The notes below the pieces were generated by a model that ran no database searches, was not told the DNA's origin, and worked only from the letters and a program-made list of their open reading frames with translations. From Deinococcus indicus (lineage in GTDB: Bacteria > Deinococcota > Deinococci > Deinococcales > Deinococcaceae): DNA of 64,000 bases. A program made the position numbers and the translations under genes. The stretch lies in assembly GCF_002198095.1 (NCBI RefSeq), contig NZ_NHMK01000009.1, positions 682,001-746,000 of the forward strand, read 5' to 3'. Shown here in pieces: positions 19,695-32,461 of the stretch. Each line of letters begins with the position of its first letter. The stretch's first letter is position 1.

Positions 19695-21044
19695 ATGCCC
19701 AGACCGCTGCGCCCGCTGCCCACCCGGCCTCCCGTTCCCGCCTGGAAGGTGCTGCTGCCCGCGCTGATCGCCGGGGGCGTGGGCTGGGGCGCGTGGCAGG
19801 CGGCGGCCCGCCCGGTCAACCCGCCCGCGCAGCCCGGCGCGGCGCTGATTCGCGGCGCGCAGGACTGGCAGACCCTGCGCGGCTTCGGCCCGCGCGAGAC
19901 CGGCAGCGCCGGGAACGCCCGCACGCTCGACTGGGCGCAGGCGCAGTTCGAGGCGCTCGGGTACCGCGTGACCCGGCAGGCCCTCCCGGACCCGGTGTCC
20001 ATGCCGGCGGGGCGGGAGGCGGCCATCCAGGTGGACGGTCCCGGCGGCCCGCAGACCCTGACCGGCGAGGCCCTGATCGGCACGCAGACGTCCGGGCAGA
20101 CCGGCCGGCTGGTGCGCCTGCCGCCCGGCGTGACCGACGCGCAACTGGAGGGCCTGCTGGGCAGACTGGCCGTCACGACCTGCCCGGACGGTCCGTGGCG
20201 GGACCTGGCCGACCGCGTCCTGAACGCTGGGATTCTGGGGCTGGTCATCGTGAACGACTGCCCGCACCCGCCCGCGTACAGCCCGCTGGCGAACGTGGCG
20301 CTGCCGGTCCTGAGCGTCACGCCCGACGTGGGCCGCGCCCTGCTGGACCACCTGGGCCGCGAGGTCACTTTCACCACCACCGTCCGCACGCAGGACGCCC
20401 CCGCCTGGAACCTGATCGCGGCGCGCGTGGAGGCCAGCCCGGACGTGCTGTTCGGCGCGCACCTGGACAGCGTGCCCGGCAGTCCCGGCGCAAACGACAA
20501 CGCCAGCGGCATCCTGGCCGTGCTGCACGCGGCCCGGCAGGCGGCCGGCACGCCCCTGGCCGGCCGCGCGTGGTTCGTGCTGTTCGGCGCCGAGGAACAG
20601 GGCCTGCTGGGCAGCCGCGCCTTCGTGCGCGCCCACCCGCTGCCGCTGCGGAACACGCGCGCCATGCTGAACTTCGACATGGTCGGCGTGGACGCCGAAC
20701 CCCTGGGCGTCGACGCGCACCCGGACCTGCTGACCCTGGCCCGCCGCGCCCGCCCGGACCTGCGCGCCTTCCGGGACGCGCCAGCCACCACCCGCGAGAC
20801 GTTCGGGCGGTCCTCGCCGGTCACGGGCCGCAGCGACAACCTGCCGTTCAAGCTGATCGGCGTGCGCACCGCCTTCCTGCACCGGGGCGAGGACCGCCAC
20901 TACCACCGCGCCACCGACACCACCCTGGACCCCGCCCTGGCCGAGGACGCCGCCACCCTGGCCGTGCAGGTCGCGCGGGCCGCGCTGGACACCCCCTGGA
21001 CCCCCAGGGAACCGTGCGGCATCACGGGCCGCGACTGCCGCTGA
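19695..21044 (+). CDS. M28 family zinc aminopeptidase, membrane-anchored
   Basis: A protein of about 449 residues. One N-terminal hydrophobic segment ([16 protein letters not shown]) anchors or exports it. The peptidase domain shows the M28 di-zinc ligands: His and Asp in [19 protein letters not shown], Glu in [11 protein letters not shown], Asp in NFDMVG and a late His in [15 protein letters not shown]-type insert region (about 110-210) precedes it. It should cleave N-terminal residues of peptides outside the cytoplasm. Start is uncertain: ATG 19680 and ATG 19695 are in frame, and TATGGT (19679-19684) fits as a -10 for the second. It is divergent from lepA. Confidence 0.87.
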   Translation: MPRPLRPLPTRPPVPAWKVLLPALIAGGVGWGAWQAAARPVNPPAQPGAALIRGAQDWQTLRGFGPRETGSAGNARTLDWAQAQFEALGYRVTRQALPDPVSMPAGREAAIQVDGPGGPQTLTGEALIGTQTSGQTGRLVRLPPGVTDAQLEGLLGRLAVTTCPDGPWRDLADRVLNAGILGLVIVNDCPHPPAYSPLANVALPVLSVTPDVGRALLDHLGREVTFTTTVRTQDAPAWNLIAARVEASPDVLFGAHLDSVPGSPGANDNASGILAVLHAARQAAGTPLAGRAWFVLFGAEEQGLLGSRAFVRAHPLPLRNTRAMLNFDMVGVDAEPLGVDAHPDLLTLARRARPDLRAFRDAPATTRETFGRSSPVTGRSDNLPFKLIGVRTAFLHRGEDRHYHRATDTTLDPALAEDAATLAVQVARAALDTPWTPREPCGITGRDCR

Positions 21045-21099
21045 CCGCCCGTTCACTCACGCGCCACGCGCGGCTCCCAAAACTGTTAGATTCTTCGCA

Positions 21100-21765
21100 G
21101 TGAACGCCTCGCTGCCCGCACTCCTGGCCGGCCTGATCCTGGCGGGCCTGTCGTGCGCGCCCCGGCCCACGCCGGACAGCGCGCAGGGAGGCGGATCGGT
21201 CATCTTCCCGCCGGCCGCCGGGACCGCCGTGTTCAGCGGCCCGGCCGGAACGGACGTCGCGCGGGCCGCCGTCACCGCCAGCGGCCGCTACGACCTGACC
21301 CTGCCGCCCGACCCGACCCTCCCGGCCGCCGCGCCCACCCTGCTGGACCTGCTCGGCCCGGCCCTGCCGGAAGGCACCGCCGCCACCTGCCAGGGTTCCC
21401 TGACCACCGACCCGCCCGCCGCCCGCCTGCTCGTCCTGAGCGGCGGGCGGTACCTGATCGGCGCGCAGGTCACGGGCACGCTGCGGCCCGCCCCGCAGGC
21501 CATCGGCACGCAGCAGGTGCAGGTGACCACCCGGCAGTTCGTGTACAGCGACCGCGCCGCCACCCTCGGGAGCGCCCAGACCTGCACGTTCACGAGCGGC
21601 GGCCTGACCGTGCCCGGCACCCTGCGCGTGCGGCCGACCCTGCGGCGCGGCTGGAACATCCTGGAAACCCGTCTGCAACTCGGCCCGGACCGCCTGAACG
21701 CCGACGTGACCGACGCCGCGACCGGTGCGACCGTCGACTGGCTGTACCGTCCTCGCTCCGACTGA
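21100..21765 (+). CDS. Secreted hypothetical lipoprotein-like protein
   Basis: A 221-residue protein with a signal sequence (ALLAGLILAGLSC) whose last Cys fits a lipobox. The rest is beta-rich with no recognised family. The C-terminal part TLRRGWNILETRL recalls TLKRGWNALIVDV in the secreted protein at 49070, hinting at distant relation. GTG 21100 has TAGATT seven bases upstream, so it is probably leaderless. It follows the M28 gene on the same strand. Confidence 0.65.
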   Translation: MNASLPALLAGLILAGLSCAPRPTPDSAQGGGSVIFPPAAGTAVFSGPAGTDVARAAVTASGRYDLTLPPDPTLPAAAPTLLDLLGPALPEGTAATCQGSLTTDPPAARLLVLSGGRYLIGAQVTGTLRPAPQAIGTQQVQVTTRQFVYSDRAATLGSAQTCTFTSGGLTVPGTLRVRPTLRRGWNILETRLQLGPDRLNADVTDAATGATVDWLYRPRSD

Positions 21766-21810
21766 TTGAAGCGGGCTGCCGTCCTGGCCGGCGCGGGTAA
21801 GCTGGGCGGT

Positions 21811-22614
21811 ATGCCCAGGTCGCTCGCCTTCTTCACGGACGTCGCGCTGCGGGTCGCGGAGGGCGGCGTGACCGAACGCCACGCCGACCACACCGTCATC
21901 CGTTCGCCCGGCAATCCCACGTTCTGGTGGGGAAATTTCCTGCTGATGCCCGCCGCGCCGCAGGCCGGCGACCTGCCCCGCTGGGAGGCGCTGTTCCGGC
22001 AGGCCTTCCCGACCGCCGCGCACCGCGCGTTCGGCGTGGACACCCCGGATGGCGGCCTGGACAGCGGCGAGTGGCAGGCGGCCGGGTACGAGGTGCAGCG
22101 CGACACGGTCCTGACGGCCACGCGGACCGTCCCGCCGCGCCGCACGCCACCCCTGGACCTGCGGCCCCTGCACTCGGACGCCGACTGGGAGGCCGCCGCG
22201 CACCTGCGACTGGCCGTGAACGCCGCCGACCCCCACCCGCACGGCGAGGCCGCGTACCGGGAGTTCGTGACGCGCAAACTGGCGGCCGCCCGCGCCGCCC
22301 AGGAACGCGGACGGGGCGCGGTGCTCGCGGCCTTCGATCCGCACGGCGCGGCCCTGAGTGCCCTGGGCATCTTCGACGCTGGTGACGGCGTCGCCCGCTA
22401 CCAGACGGTCGAGACGCACCCGCAGCACCGCTCGCGCGGACTGGCCGGCGCGCTGGTCCACGCGGCCGCGCAGTGGGCGCACGCGCGGCTCGGCACGCGC
22501 ACGCTGGTCATCGTGGCCGACCCCGACTACCACGCGCAGGCGCTGTACGAACGCCTGGGCTTCCGGCCCGCCGAGACGCAACTGTCCCTGCAGAGGTGCC
22601 CGCCCGGCCCGTGA
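21811..22614 (+). CDS. GNAT family N-acetyltransferase
   Basis: A 267-residue protein with two GNAT-like halves, of which the C-terminal one is complete: VETHPQHRSRGLAGALVHAAAQWA binds acetyl-CoA and VADPDYHAQALYERLGFRPAE closes the fold. The substrate is unknown. ATG 21811 is preferred to the TTG at 21766 because TAAGCT stands seven bases before it (leaderless pattern). It converges with rnhB six bases away. Confidence 0.85.
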   Translation: MPRSLAFFTDVALRVAEGGVTERHADHTVIRSPGNPTFWWGNFLLMPAAPQAGDLPRWEALFRQAFPTAAHRAFGVDTPDGGLDSGEWQAAGYEVQRDTVLTATRTVPPRRTPPLDLRPLHSDADWEAAAHLRLAVNAADPHPHGEAAYREFVTRKLAAARAAQERGRGAVLAAFDPHGAALSALGIFDAGDGVARYQTVETHPQHRSRGLAGALVHAAAQWAHARLGTRTLVIVADPDYHAQALYERLGFRPAETQLSLQRCPPGP

Positions 22615-22620
22615 GGGCGG

Positions 22621-23274
<654 letters not shown>

Positions 23275-23391
23275 GACCGGAACGGTAGCGCATCGCGTCC
23301 CGCCCCGCGACCCCGCCCCGCTGGGACCGTTTCGCGTGGGTGCGGTGCCCGTGAACAGTCGCGGCGCGCGGAATGTGCGACTCTGGAGGGC

Positions 23392-24606
23392 GTGACGAGC
23401 AGGCCCAAGCAGAAGATCAGACTCAACCGACCCTCCGGGGCCGCCTCCTCCCCGGCCGGTTCCGGCCCCAGGAGTGCCGCCGCGCCCGCCCCGGCCGCGC
23501 CCTACACGGACGTGCGGCCCGCCCGCCTGCCCGAGAAACTCGACCGGCTGACCGTGCTGACCAAGCCCGGCGTGCGCGGATTCCCCGACGTGGACGCCGC
23601 CCAGGCGCTGCTGGCGCAGACCATGCGCCGCGACCGGGTGCGCGGCGACGTGCTGGACCTGAGCGCCATGGGCGGCCTGATCGGCGCGCTCGACAGCGTG
23701 AAGCTGCGCGCCGTGGAAGGCAGCGCCGCCGCCCTGAAGGTTCTGCACGCCGCCGGACTGGACGCCCACGCCGCCATTCCCGGCGACCCCCTGACCGAGC
23801 GCTGGCCCGAACGCGCCCGCACCGTGTGCATCGTGCTGGCCGGCGACCGCGGCAACGCCTACGCCGAGGCGCAGGTCGCCTGGGCGCACGCCTGCACGCC
23901 GCCCGGCGGGACGCTGTACATCGCCGGGGACCGCGACAAGGGCTTCGACCGCTACGTGCGCGCCGCCGGCAAGGCCTTCGGGTCCGGCGAGACCATCGCC
24001 CGTGACGGCGGGATGCGCGTGGCGAAACTCGTGCGCCGCCCCGGCCCCACGCCCCCCCAGCCCGACCCCGAGACGTTCGAGGCGTTCGGCGTGAGCGTCG
24101 TCGGCCTGCCCGGCGTGTTCAGCGCCGCCAGACCCGACAAGGCGACCACCCTGATGCTGGGCGCGCTGGACAGCCTGGACCTGACGGGCCTGGATGTGCT
24201 GGACCTGGGCTGCGGGACCGGCATCATCGGCGCGTGGGCGGCGCGGCGCGGCGCGAACGTCACGCTGGTCGACGGCGACCTCCAGAGTGTCCGCAGCGCG
24301 CAGGCGACCCTGGCCGCGTCCGGCCTGACCGGCGAGGCCATCCACTCGGACGTGGACGCCGAACTGGGCGACCGCACCTTCGACGTGATCCTCACCAACC
24401 CGCCCTTCCACGTGGGCCGGGGCGTGGTGCTGGACGTGGCCCGCGAGTTCATCGCGACCGCCGCGCGCCGCCTGCGTCCGGGCGGCACGCTGCACCTCGT
24501 CGCGAACGACCCCCTTCCGTACGAGGCGGACCTGTCCCGCATCGGCCCGGTCCGCGAGACGCTGCGCGAGGGCGGCTTCAAGGTCCTCTCGGTCACACGC
24601 GCCTGA
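23392..24606 (+). CDS. Class I SAM methyltransferase, RsmC/RlmG-like
   Basis: A 404-residue protein. A non-catalytic N-terminal domain (about 40-250) is followed by a methyltransferase domain with motif I VLDLGCGTGIIGAW and motif IV NPPF in ILTNPPFHVGRG. This two-domain plan is that of RsmC and RlmG, which make N2-methylguanine in rRNA. Residues 1-45 are a basic, Pro/Ala-rich extension. GTG 23392 was chosen as the start nearest the conserved region. Which rRNA base is modified is unknown. Confidence 0.82.
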   Translation: MTSRPKQKIRLNRPSGAASSPAGSGPRSAAAPAPAAPYTDVRPARLPEKLDRLTVLTKPGVRGFPDVDAAQALLAQTMRRDRVRGDVLDLSAMGGLIGALDSVKLRAVEGSAAALKVLHAAGLDAHAAIPGDPLTERWPERARTVCIVLAGDRGNAYAEAQVAWAHACTPPGGTLYIAGDRDKGFDRYVRAAGKAFGSGETIARDGGMRVAKLVRRPGPTPPQPDPETFEAFGVSVVGLPGVFSAARPDKATTLMLGALDSLDLTGLDVLDLGCGTGIIGAWAARRGANVTLVDGDLQSVRSAQATLAASGLTGEAIHSDVDAELGDRTFDVILTNPPFHVGRGVVLDVAREFIATAARRLRPGGTLHLVANDPLPYEADLSRIGPVRETLREGGFKVLSVTRA

Positions 24607-24656
24607 ACCCCCCGGCGGGCGGGAACTTCCGGGACGCGGGCCTCGTATCCTGCTTG

Positions 24657-24707
24657 ATGGCCCGCCCCTGCGTTCACCCCGCCCGCCCGCGCCGCCCCGG
24701 CGGCTGA
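24657..24707 (+). CDS. Possible leaderless mini-ORF upstream of rpoD
   Basis: TATCCT (24646-24651) is followed by five bases and an ATG that opens a 16-codon ORF (MARPCVHPARPRRPGG). No gene starts at its end; rpoD begins 178 bases later behind a second -10 box. It may be a real micropeptide or a chance ORF. Confidence 0.3.
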   Translation: MARPCVHPARPRRPGG

Positions 24708-24747
24708 CGTGATCCGCCGCGCCGGACGGCGCTGTTTTGCGCGTTTG

Positions 24748-24753
24748 CTAGAC
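24748..24753 (+). promoter_or_regulatory. -10 box TAGACT of rpoD
   Basis: TAGACT lies about 130 bases before the rpoD ATG, leaving a leader. No clear -35 box is seen at 17 bases. A GTG at 24766 is in frame with rpoD and could give a longer N-terminus. Confidence 0.55.
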
Positions 24754-24885
24754 TGACGCGTTCCGGTGACCGGCTCCGGCCGACTTGCGCAGGGCCGTCC
24801 GTTCCCTCCGATCCCCGTTTTGCCGGTTTCACCGCCTCTCCGCCAAGTTCCTTCACCACGTCCCACCCGAGCCCCAGGAGGCCGC

Positions 24886-26601
<1,716 letters not shown>

Positions 26602-26645
26602 AGCCCGGCCTGTACTGAAGCCCAGCCACCCAGACCGCCCCAACA

Positions 26646-26680
26646 AGACCGCCCCGCGCCTGCCCAGGCCGGGGCGGTCT
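26646..26680 (+). terminator. rpoD terminator
   Basis: AGACCGCCCC (26646-26655) and GGGGCGGTCT (26671-26680) are exact reverse complements, 44 bases after the rpoD stop. Confidence 0.85.
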
Positions 26681-26757
26681 GCTGTGGGCCGCGTGCCGGC
26701 CGGGCGCGGGCACCTGCGGGAACCGGGGCGCGGGTGGGCGCGTATCCTCGGTCAGTC

Positions 26758-26823
26758 ATGACCTCTCCTGTTTCTGTGCCGGGCCGGTGGCCCGCCCGTC
26801 GCCGGTCCGGCCGCGCATGTTGA
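26758..26823 (+). CDS. Leaderless leader ORF overlapping the DUF4129 gene start
   Basis: TATCCT (26743-26748) is followed nine bases later by an ATG opening a 21-residue, Arg-rich peptide (MTSPVSVPGR...RSGRAC). Its TGA (26821-26823) lies just inside the next gene, whose ATG is at 26817, so the two overlap by seven bases (ATGTTGA). The main gene has no ribosome site, and translation is probably coupled through this ORF. Confidence 0.55.
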   Translation: MTSPVSVPGRWPARRRSGRAC

Positions 26824-28244
26824 CCGCCGCGTCCGTGCGCGCCTCCGCCCCACCCTGGACGGCCTTCGGGCTGGCCCTGCTGCCGCTGTGCCTGGCGGGA
26901 CTGCTGCCGCTCTGGACGGCAGCGGGCCTGTGCGGCCTGTTCGCGCTGGGTGTCCGCTGGCCCGCCTGGGCGCAGGCGCGCGTGCTGGGCACGCAACTGC
27001 TGATCGGCCTGGGGCTGCTGTCCGGGCTGCCTGGCAGTCTGGGGGACGGGGCGGCGCTGGTGCGGCTGGCCGGGCTGTACCTGCTGGCCAGCCTGGGCGG
27101 CTTCGCCCTGAGCGCCGCCGCGCACGCCCTGGAGGACGGCCGCCGCCGCGCCCTGCTGGTGCCGCTGGCCCTGGGCCTGATCGCCCCGCAGGTGGGCGTT
27201 CCCCTGGCCTTGCTGGGCGGCGCGCTGGCCCGCCCCGGCCCGGACGCCCGCCGCGCCCCGCTGACCCCGCCGGAGCACACGCGCCGCTGGTGGGGCGCGC
27301 TGGCGCTGGCTGCCCTGCCCCTGCTGCTGCTGGCGCTGCTGCTGCCTGCGCCCACCGCCGGGCCGGGCAGCCGGAACGTGGCCGGCCCCGCGCCCGTCAG
27401 TGGCGCGGCCCCCGACGCCCCCACTCCGGGCCCCGGCCCGTCTTCCGGCACTGGGCCGGCCGGAGCGCCGCTGCTGCAACCCTTCCAGCCGCCCGTGACC
27501 CTGAACCTGGGTCAGTCGGGCCTGCCGGTGGAACTCATGCTGCTGGGCGGTCTGCTGCTGGCGGGCGCGGCGCTGGGCGTGCCCGCCCTGAGGCGCACCC
27601 GTGGGCAGCCGCCCCACCCGGCCGAGTGGCTGATCGTGGCGGGCCTGCTGCTGACGGGTCTGCTGTGGGTGGTGGCGGCCGTCCTGCTGTACCTGGGCGA
27701 CTCGGGCGGTTCGGCGGCGCTCCTGCCCGCCGCCCGCGAAACGCAGGGACGGCCGGGAACCGGAGGTGGCCCCGCCAGCGGGGACGCGGCGCGCGTGATC
27801 GACCTGTCCTGGCTGCTGCCCACGCTCGTCTGGGCGACGCTGGCGCTGGTGCTCGCGCTGGCCGGGGCGCTGCTGTGGCTGCGCCGCCAGGGCGCCCCGG
27901 ACCCGGACCTGCCCGCCGACCTGACGCAGGCACCTGCCGACGCGCCCGCTCCGCAGGCCGCCACGCACCGGGTCCGCGAGGCGTACCGCGCCGCGCAGAC
28001 CGCCCTGAGTGCCGCCGGCTGGCCCCGCGCGGCCGCCGAGACCCCCGCCGCATACGCCGCCCGTCTGGGCGCGCTGCACCCCCCGCTGGCCGCGCCACTC
28101 GCCACCCTGACCGCCGCGTACGAACCCGTCCGCTACGGCGGCCGCCTGACCGACGAGGACGCCGCGCAGGCCGAACAGGCCGCCGACCTCCTGACCCGCA
28201 CGCTGCCCACCCTGCCCCCCGCCCCCACCGAGGACACCCCATGA
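26817..28244 (+). CDS. Membrane protein with C-terminal DUF4129
   Basis: A 475-residue multi-pass membrane protein. About eight hydrophobic segments fill the N-terminal 360 residues, with a Pro/Gly-rich loop in the middle. The tail HRVREAYRAAQTALSAAGWPRAAAETPAAYAARL is a DUF4129 domain. DUF4129 commonly occurs with MoxR and DUF58 genes and at the end of transglutaminase-like proteins, and this gene starts such an operon. A GTG at 26787 is also in frame, but ATG 26817 fits the upstream leader ORF. No transglutaminase domain is present. Confidence 0.78.
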   Translation: MLTAASVRASAPPWTAFGLALLPLCLAGLLPLWTAAGLCGLFALGVRWPAWAQARVLGTQLLIGLGLLSGLPGSLGDGAALVRLAGLYLLASLGGFALSAAAHALEDGRRRALLVPLALGLIAPQVGVPLALLGGALARPGPDARRAPLTPPEHTRRWWGALALAALPLLLLALLLPAPTAGPGSRNVAGPAPVSGAAPDAPTPGPGPSSGTGPAGAPLLQPFQPPVTLNLGQSGLPVELMLLGGLLLAGAALGVPALRRTRGQPPHPAEWLIVAGLLLTGLLWVVAAVLLYLGDSGGSAALLPAARETQGRPGTGGGPASGDAARVIDLSWLLPTLVWATLALVLALAGALLWLRRQGAPDPDLPADLTQAPADAPAPQAATHRVREAYRAAQTALSAAGWPRAAAETPAAYAARLGALHPPLAAPLATLTAAYEPVRYGGRLTDEDAAQAEQAADLLTRTLPTLPPAPTEDTP

Positions 28245-29233
28245 CCCAGACCCTGACCCCCACCCCTTCCGCCCACGCCCCCACACCGGACTTCGCCCGC
28301 GCCGTCCTGGAGAACGTCGCCCGCGTGCTGGTCGGCAAGGAGGACGTGACCCGCCTCGCGCTGGCCGGCATCCTGGCCGGCGGGCACGTCCTGCTGGAGG
28401 ACGCGCCGGGCACCGGCAAGACCATGCTGGCCCGCGCCCTGGCCGTCAGTCTGGGCCTGGACTTCCAGCGGGTGCAGTTCACGCCGGACCTGCTGCCGGG
28501 CGACGTGACCGGCGTCAGCGTGTTCCGCCCGCAGTCCGGCACCTTCGAGTTCGTGCCCGGCCCGGTCTTCACCGGCGTGCTGCTGGCCGACGAGATCAAC
28601 CGCGCCACGCCCCGCACGCAGTCCGCGCTCCTCGAGGCGATGGGGGAGGGGCAGGTCACGGAATCCGGCGTGACCCGCCCGCTGCCCGCGCCGTTCGTGG
28701 TGATCGCCACGCAGAACCCCATCGAGAACGAGGGCACCTACCGCCTGCCGGAAGCGCAGCTGGACCGCTTCCTGCTGCGCCTGTCGGTCGGATACCCCAC
28801 CCACGAGGAGGAGGTGCGGATGCTCGCCCGCCTCCAGACGCAGCACCCCATCGCCACGCTGGGGGCCGTCACCACACCCGCCGCGCTGCTGGACGCCCAG
28901 GCGCAGGTGCGTGCCGTGTTCGTCGCGCCCGAGGTGCAGGCGTACCTCGCGCGACTGAGCGCCCGCACCCGCACGCACCCCAGCGTCACGCTGGGCGCCG
29001 GGCCGCGCGCCAGCCTCGCCCTCCAGGGGGTCGCGCAGGCGCTGGCGTGGCTGGCGGGGCGGCCGTTCGTCACGCCGGACGACGTGCAGGCCGCCGCGCC
29101 CGGCGTGCTCGCCCACCGCCTGAGCCTGCGGATCGAGGCGCGGCTCCAGGGCGTGCCCGACCACGCCATCGTGACCGAGCTGCTGAAGGCCGAACCCGTG
29201 CCCGCCGAACTCGCCGCGCCGCCCGTCCGGTGA
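28241..29233 (+). CDS. MoxR family AAA+ ATPase
   Basis: A 330-residue AAA+ protein. Walker A is LLEDAPGTGKTMLARALA, Walker B is GVLLADEINRATP, sensor 1 is FVVIATQNPIENEGTYRLPEAQLDRF, and the C-terminal lid follows. MoxR proteins act as chaperones that assemble or insert metal centres or protein complexes. ATG 28241 overlaps the previous stop as ATGA, and its own stop overlaps the next GTG. The partner is therefore probably the DUF58 protein. Confidence 0.93.
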   Translation: MTQTLTPTPSAHAPTPDFARAVLENVARVLVGKEDVTRLALAGILAGGHVLLEDAPGTGKTMLARALAVSLGLDFQRVQFTPDLLPGDVTGVSVFRPQSGTFEFVPGPVFTGVLLADEINRATPRTQSALLEAMGEGQVTESGVTRPLPAPFVVIATQNPIENEGTYRLPEAQLDRFLLRLSVGYPTHEEEVRMLARLQTQHPIATLGAVTTPAALLDAQAQVRAVFVAPEVQAYLARLSARTRTHPSVTLGAGPRASLALQGVAQALAWLAGRPFVTPDDVQAAAPGVLAHRLSLRIEARLQGVPDHAIVTELLKAEPVPAELAAPPVR

Positions 29234-30363
29234 CGACCCTGAGCGCCGTCATGACGGCCGCGCTGCCCTGGCTGCTGCTGGTCGGCGCGGTCCTGGCCGC
29301 CCTGTGGTGGGGCTCACGCCGACCGCCCGGCGTCAGCGTGGAACGCCTCCTGCCCGCCACGGGCTTCGAGGGCACCCGCGTCCCGCTGACCGTGCGGGTC
29401 ACGCTGCGCAGCCGCCGACCCCTGCGCGTCCTGCTAGACGACCCCGCCCCGCGCGGCGTGGTCCCGGCCGTGACGCCCGAACTCAGCGTGCTCCTGCTGG
29501 GCCACGCGCAGCACGACCTGACCACCCCCCTCACCCTGAACCGGCGCGGCGCACACGACTGGCCCGGCGGCACCCTGCGCTGGGCCGACCCGCTGGGCCT
29601 GTTCTGGCACTCCGCGCCGCTGCCCGGCCCGCCCACCACCCTGGACGTCTTTCCCGGCACGCACGGACTGATCCTGCCAGACCTGCTGCGCCCCCTGCTC
29701 TCGGAAGGCACCCTGACCCGCCGAGTCGGCCTGGATGACCCGCTGAGCCTGCGCGGCGTGCGCGACTACCTGCCCGGCGACCCGCCCGGCCGCGTCCACT
29801 GGCGCCTGAGTGCCCGCACCGGCACCCTGACCGTCCGCGAGCCGGAACGCACCGCCGCCAGCAGCCTGACCGTGTTCGTGGACACCAGCAGCGGCGGCGA
29901 GGTCTTCGTGGACAGCGCCGCCCGTCTCGCCGCCAGCCTCGTGCGCGAGGCCGCCAGCCTGGGCCTGCCCGTCGCCGCCGCCACCCGCGACACCCTGAGC
30001 CCCAGCGGCCGCGACCCGCTGTCCATGCAGGCCGCCCTGCGCCTCCTGGCCCGCCTAGCCCCGGACAGCGTCCCGCCCCGATTGCCACCCACCCGCAGCG
30101 GCGGGAACCTGATCCTCCTGACCGCCAGCCCCGGCCCGGACCTGCTGACCCAGGCCCTGCACGCCCGCGCCACCGCCGCCCGCGTCAGCATCGTCGCGCT
30201 GCCCGAGGGCTACTACCTCGAACCCGGCGAGACCCCCCGCCGCCAGTGGACCGGCCTGCCCGACACGGTCCGCGACCTCGAACGCCGCGCCGCCGCGCTC
30301 GCCGGGGCCGGCATTCAGGTCGTGGTGCTGCGCGGCAACCAGAGCGTCCTGACCCTCGCGTGA
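29230..30363 (+). CDS. DUF58 domain protein
   Basis: A 377-residue protein. One or two N-terminal helices (LPWLLLVGAVLAALWWG) anchor it. The central DUF58 motif is LRGVRDYLPGDPPGRVHWRLSARTGTLTVRE, followed by a von Willebrand-like fold beginning SLTVFVDTS. DUF58 proteins are the usual partners of MoxR ATPases. GTG 29230 overlaps the moxR-like stop (GTGA). It is the last gene of this three-gene operon. Confidence 0.9.
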   Translation: MTTLSAVMTAALPWLLLVGAVLAALWWGSRRPPGVSVERLLPATGFEGTRVPLTVRVTLRSRRPLRVLLDDPAPRGVVPAVTPELSVLLLGHAQHDLTTPLTLNRRGAHDWPGGTLRWADPLGLFWHSAPLPGPPTTLDVFPGTHGLILPDLLRPLLSEGTLTRRVGLDDPLSLRGVRDYLPGDPPGRVHWRLSARTGTLTVREPERTAASSLTVFVDTSSGGEVFVDSAARLAASLVREAASLGLPVAAATRDTLSPSGRDPLSMQAALRLLARLAPDSVPPRLPPTRSGGNLILLTASPGPDLLTQALHARATAARVSIVALPEGYYLEPGETPRRQWTGLPDTVRDLERRAAALAGAGIQVVVLRGNQSVLTLA

Positions 30364-30438
30364 CCCGGCGCGGCCAGCATGCAGCCGACATGAAGAACGC
30401 TTTCAGGCGGCCTTGCGTCACGCGCGGTAGCGTAAGCC

Positions 30439-30681
30439 ATGACCGACGACAGACGCCCCGACGCCACCGACACCCAGCCCGACAGCGGCGAGATCCGCAA
30501 CGTCGATCTGCAGTTCATGGGTAAACCCGACGAGCAGAAGGAACTCGAAGCGGCCGTCGAAGCCGAAAGCCGCGCCCCAGGCGAGTACCAGGAACGCGGC
30601 ATGGACAAGCAGGATGTCGCCTCTGCCCAGAGCATGGACGCCAGCGACCCCCCCAGCACCAACATGGGCGACGAGGACTGA
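30439..30681 (+). CDS. Small acidic hypothetical protein, 80 aa
   Basis: A short, very hydrophilic and acidic protein (many Asp, Glu and Gln), likely disordered, with no family recognised. TAGCGT (30429-30434 region) sits five bases before the ATG, and a strong terminator follows 22 bases after the stop. A compact single-gene unit like this supports it as real. A role such as a stress-linked disordered protein would be speculation. Confidence 0.65.
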   Translation: MTDDRRPDATDTQPDSGEIRNVDLQFMGKPDEQKELEAAVEAESRAPGEYQERGMDKQDVASAQSMDASDPPSTNMGDED

Positions 30682-30703
30682 ACCCAGTCCCACCGCGCCA
30701 CCC

Positions 30704-30736
30704 GGCCCCCGCTTTCCCTCCCAGGAAGCGGGGGCC
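30704..30736. terminator. Bidirectional terminator between converging genes
   Basis: GGCCCCCGCTT (30704-30714) pairs exactly with AAGCGGGGGCC (30726-30736). It stands between the converging 80-residue gene and the glycosyltransferase gene. Confidence 0.85.
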
Positions 30737-30743
30737 GCTGCAT

Positions 30744-31958
<1,215 letters not shown>

Positions 31959-32003
31959 GCAGGCCAGAATAGCGGCGCGGGAACTCATGGTACGAATGGA
32001 GCA

Positions 32004-32048
32004 ATGACCGTTCCCCGCGCCGCCCTTTCCGCTCGCCCGCCCGCATGA
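32004..32048 (+). CDS. Leaderless 14-residue leader ORF (ATGA overlap)
   Basis: TACGAA (31991-31996) is followed by seven bases and an ATG encoding [14 protein letters not shown]. Its TGA overlaps the next gene's ATG as ATGA at 32045-32048. The downstream gene has no ribosome site. The layout, 14-residue length and final GCATGA match the leader before bshA at 51068. Confidence 0.55.
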   Translation: MTVPRAALSARPPA

Positions 32049-32461
32049 GCGAGTTCGACGAACTGCAGGCCGTCATCCGCCGCCACGCCGACGCCCGGCA
32101 GGCCGAGCAGCGGGCCTGCGAGGCGTTCCTGAACGCCCTGTACCACGCGCTGCGGACCGCCAGCGGGCCGGGGTTGCCGCTGAACAACGTCACGCTGGAA
32201 TTCAGGCCCGACCCGGACCTGCGCCTGCGGCCCGCCCCGACCGGCAGTTTCCACGCCGCGTGGCTGCGCCTGGGCCTGTGCGAGGTCCTGGTCCGCGTGC
32301 GCCGCAGCGACGGCGCGTTCGTCGGCGAGTACGGCTCCGGCGGCACCTTCCGCCTGGACAGCACCACCGAGGACGACCTGCTGGCCCTCGCCCGCACCCT
32401 GCTGCGCCACGTGACCGGCGTGTACGGCGGCGCGACGACCACCGCCCCGCACCTGAACTGA
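32045..32461 (+). CDS. Hypothetical protein, 138 aa
   Basis: A soluble alpha/beta protein with no family recognised. It has an N-terminal helix ([32 protein letters not shown]) followed by strands ([33 protein letters not shown]) and a final helix. Its ATG overlaps the stop of a 14-codon leader. Its TGA coincides with the edge of a truncated MITE-like element. Confidence 0.65.
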   Translation: MSEFDELQAVIRRHADARQAEQRACEAFLNALYHALRTASGPGLPLNNVTLEFRPDPDLRLRPAPTGSFHAAWLRLGLCEVLVRVRRSDGAFVGEYGSGGTFRLDSTTEDDLLALARTLLRHVTGVYGGATTTAPHLN

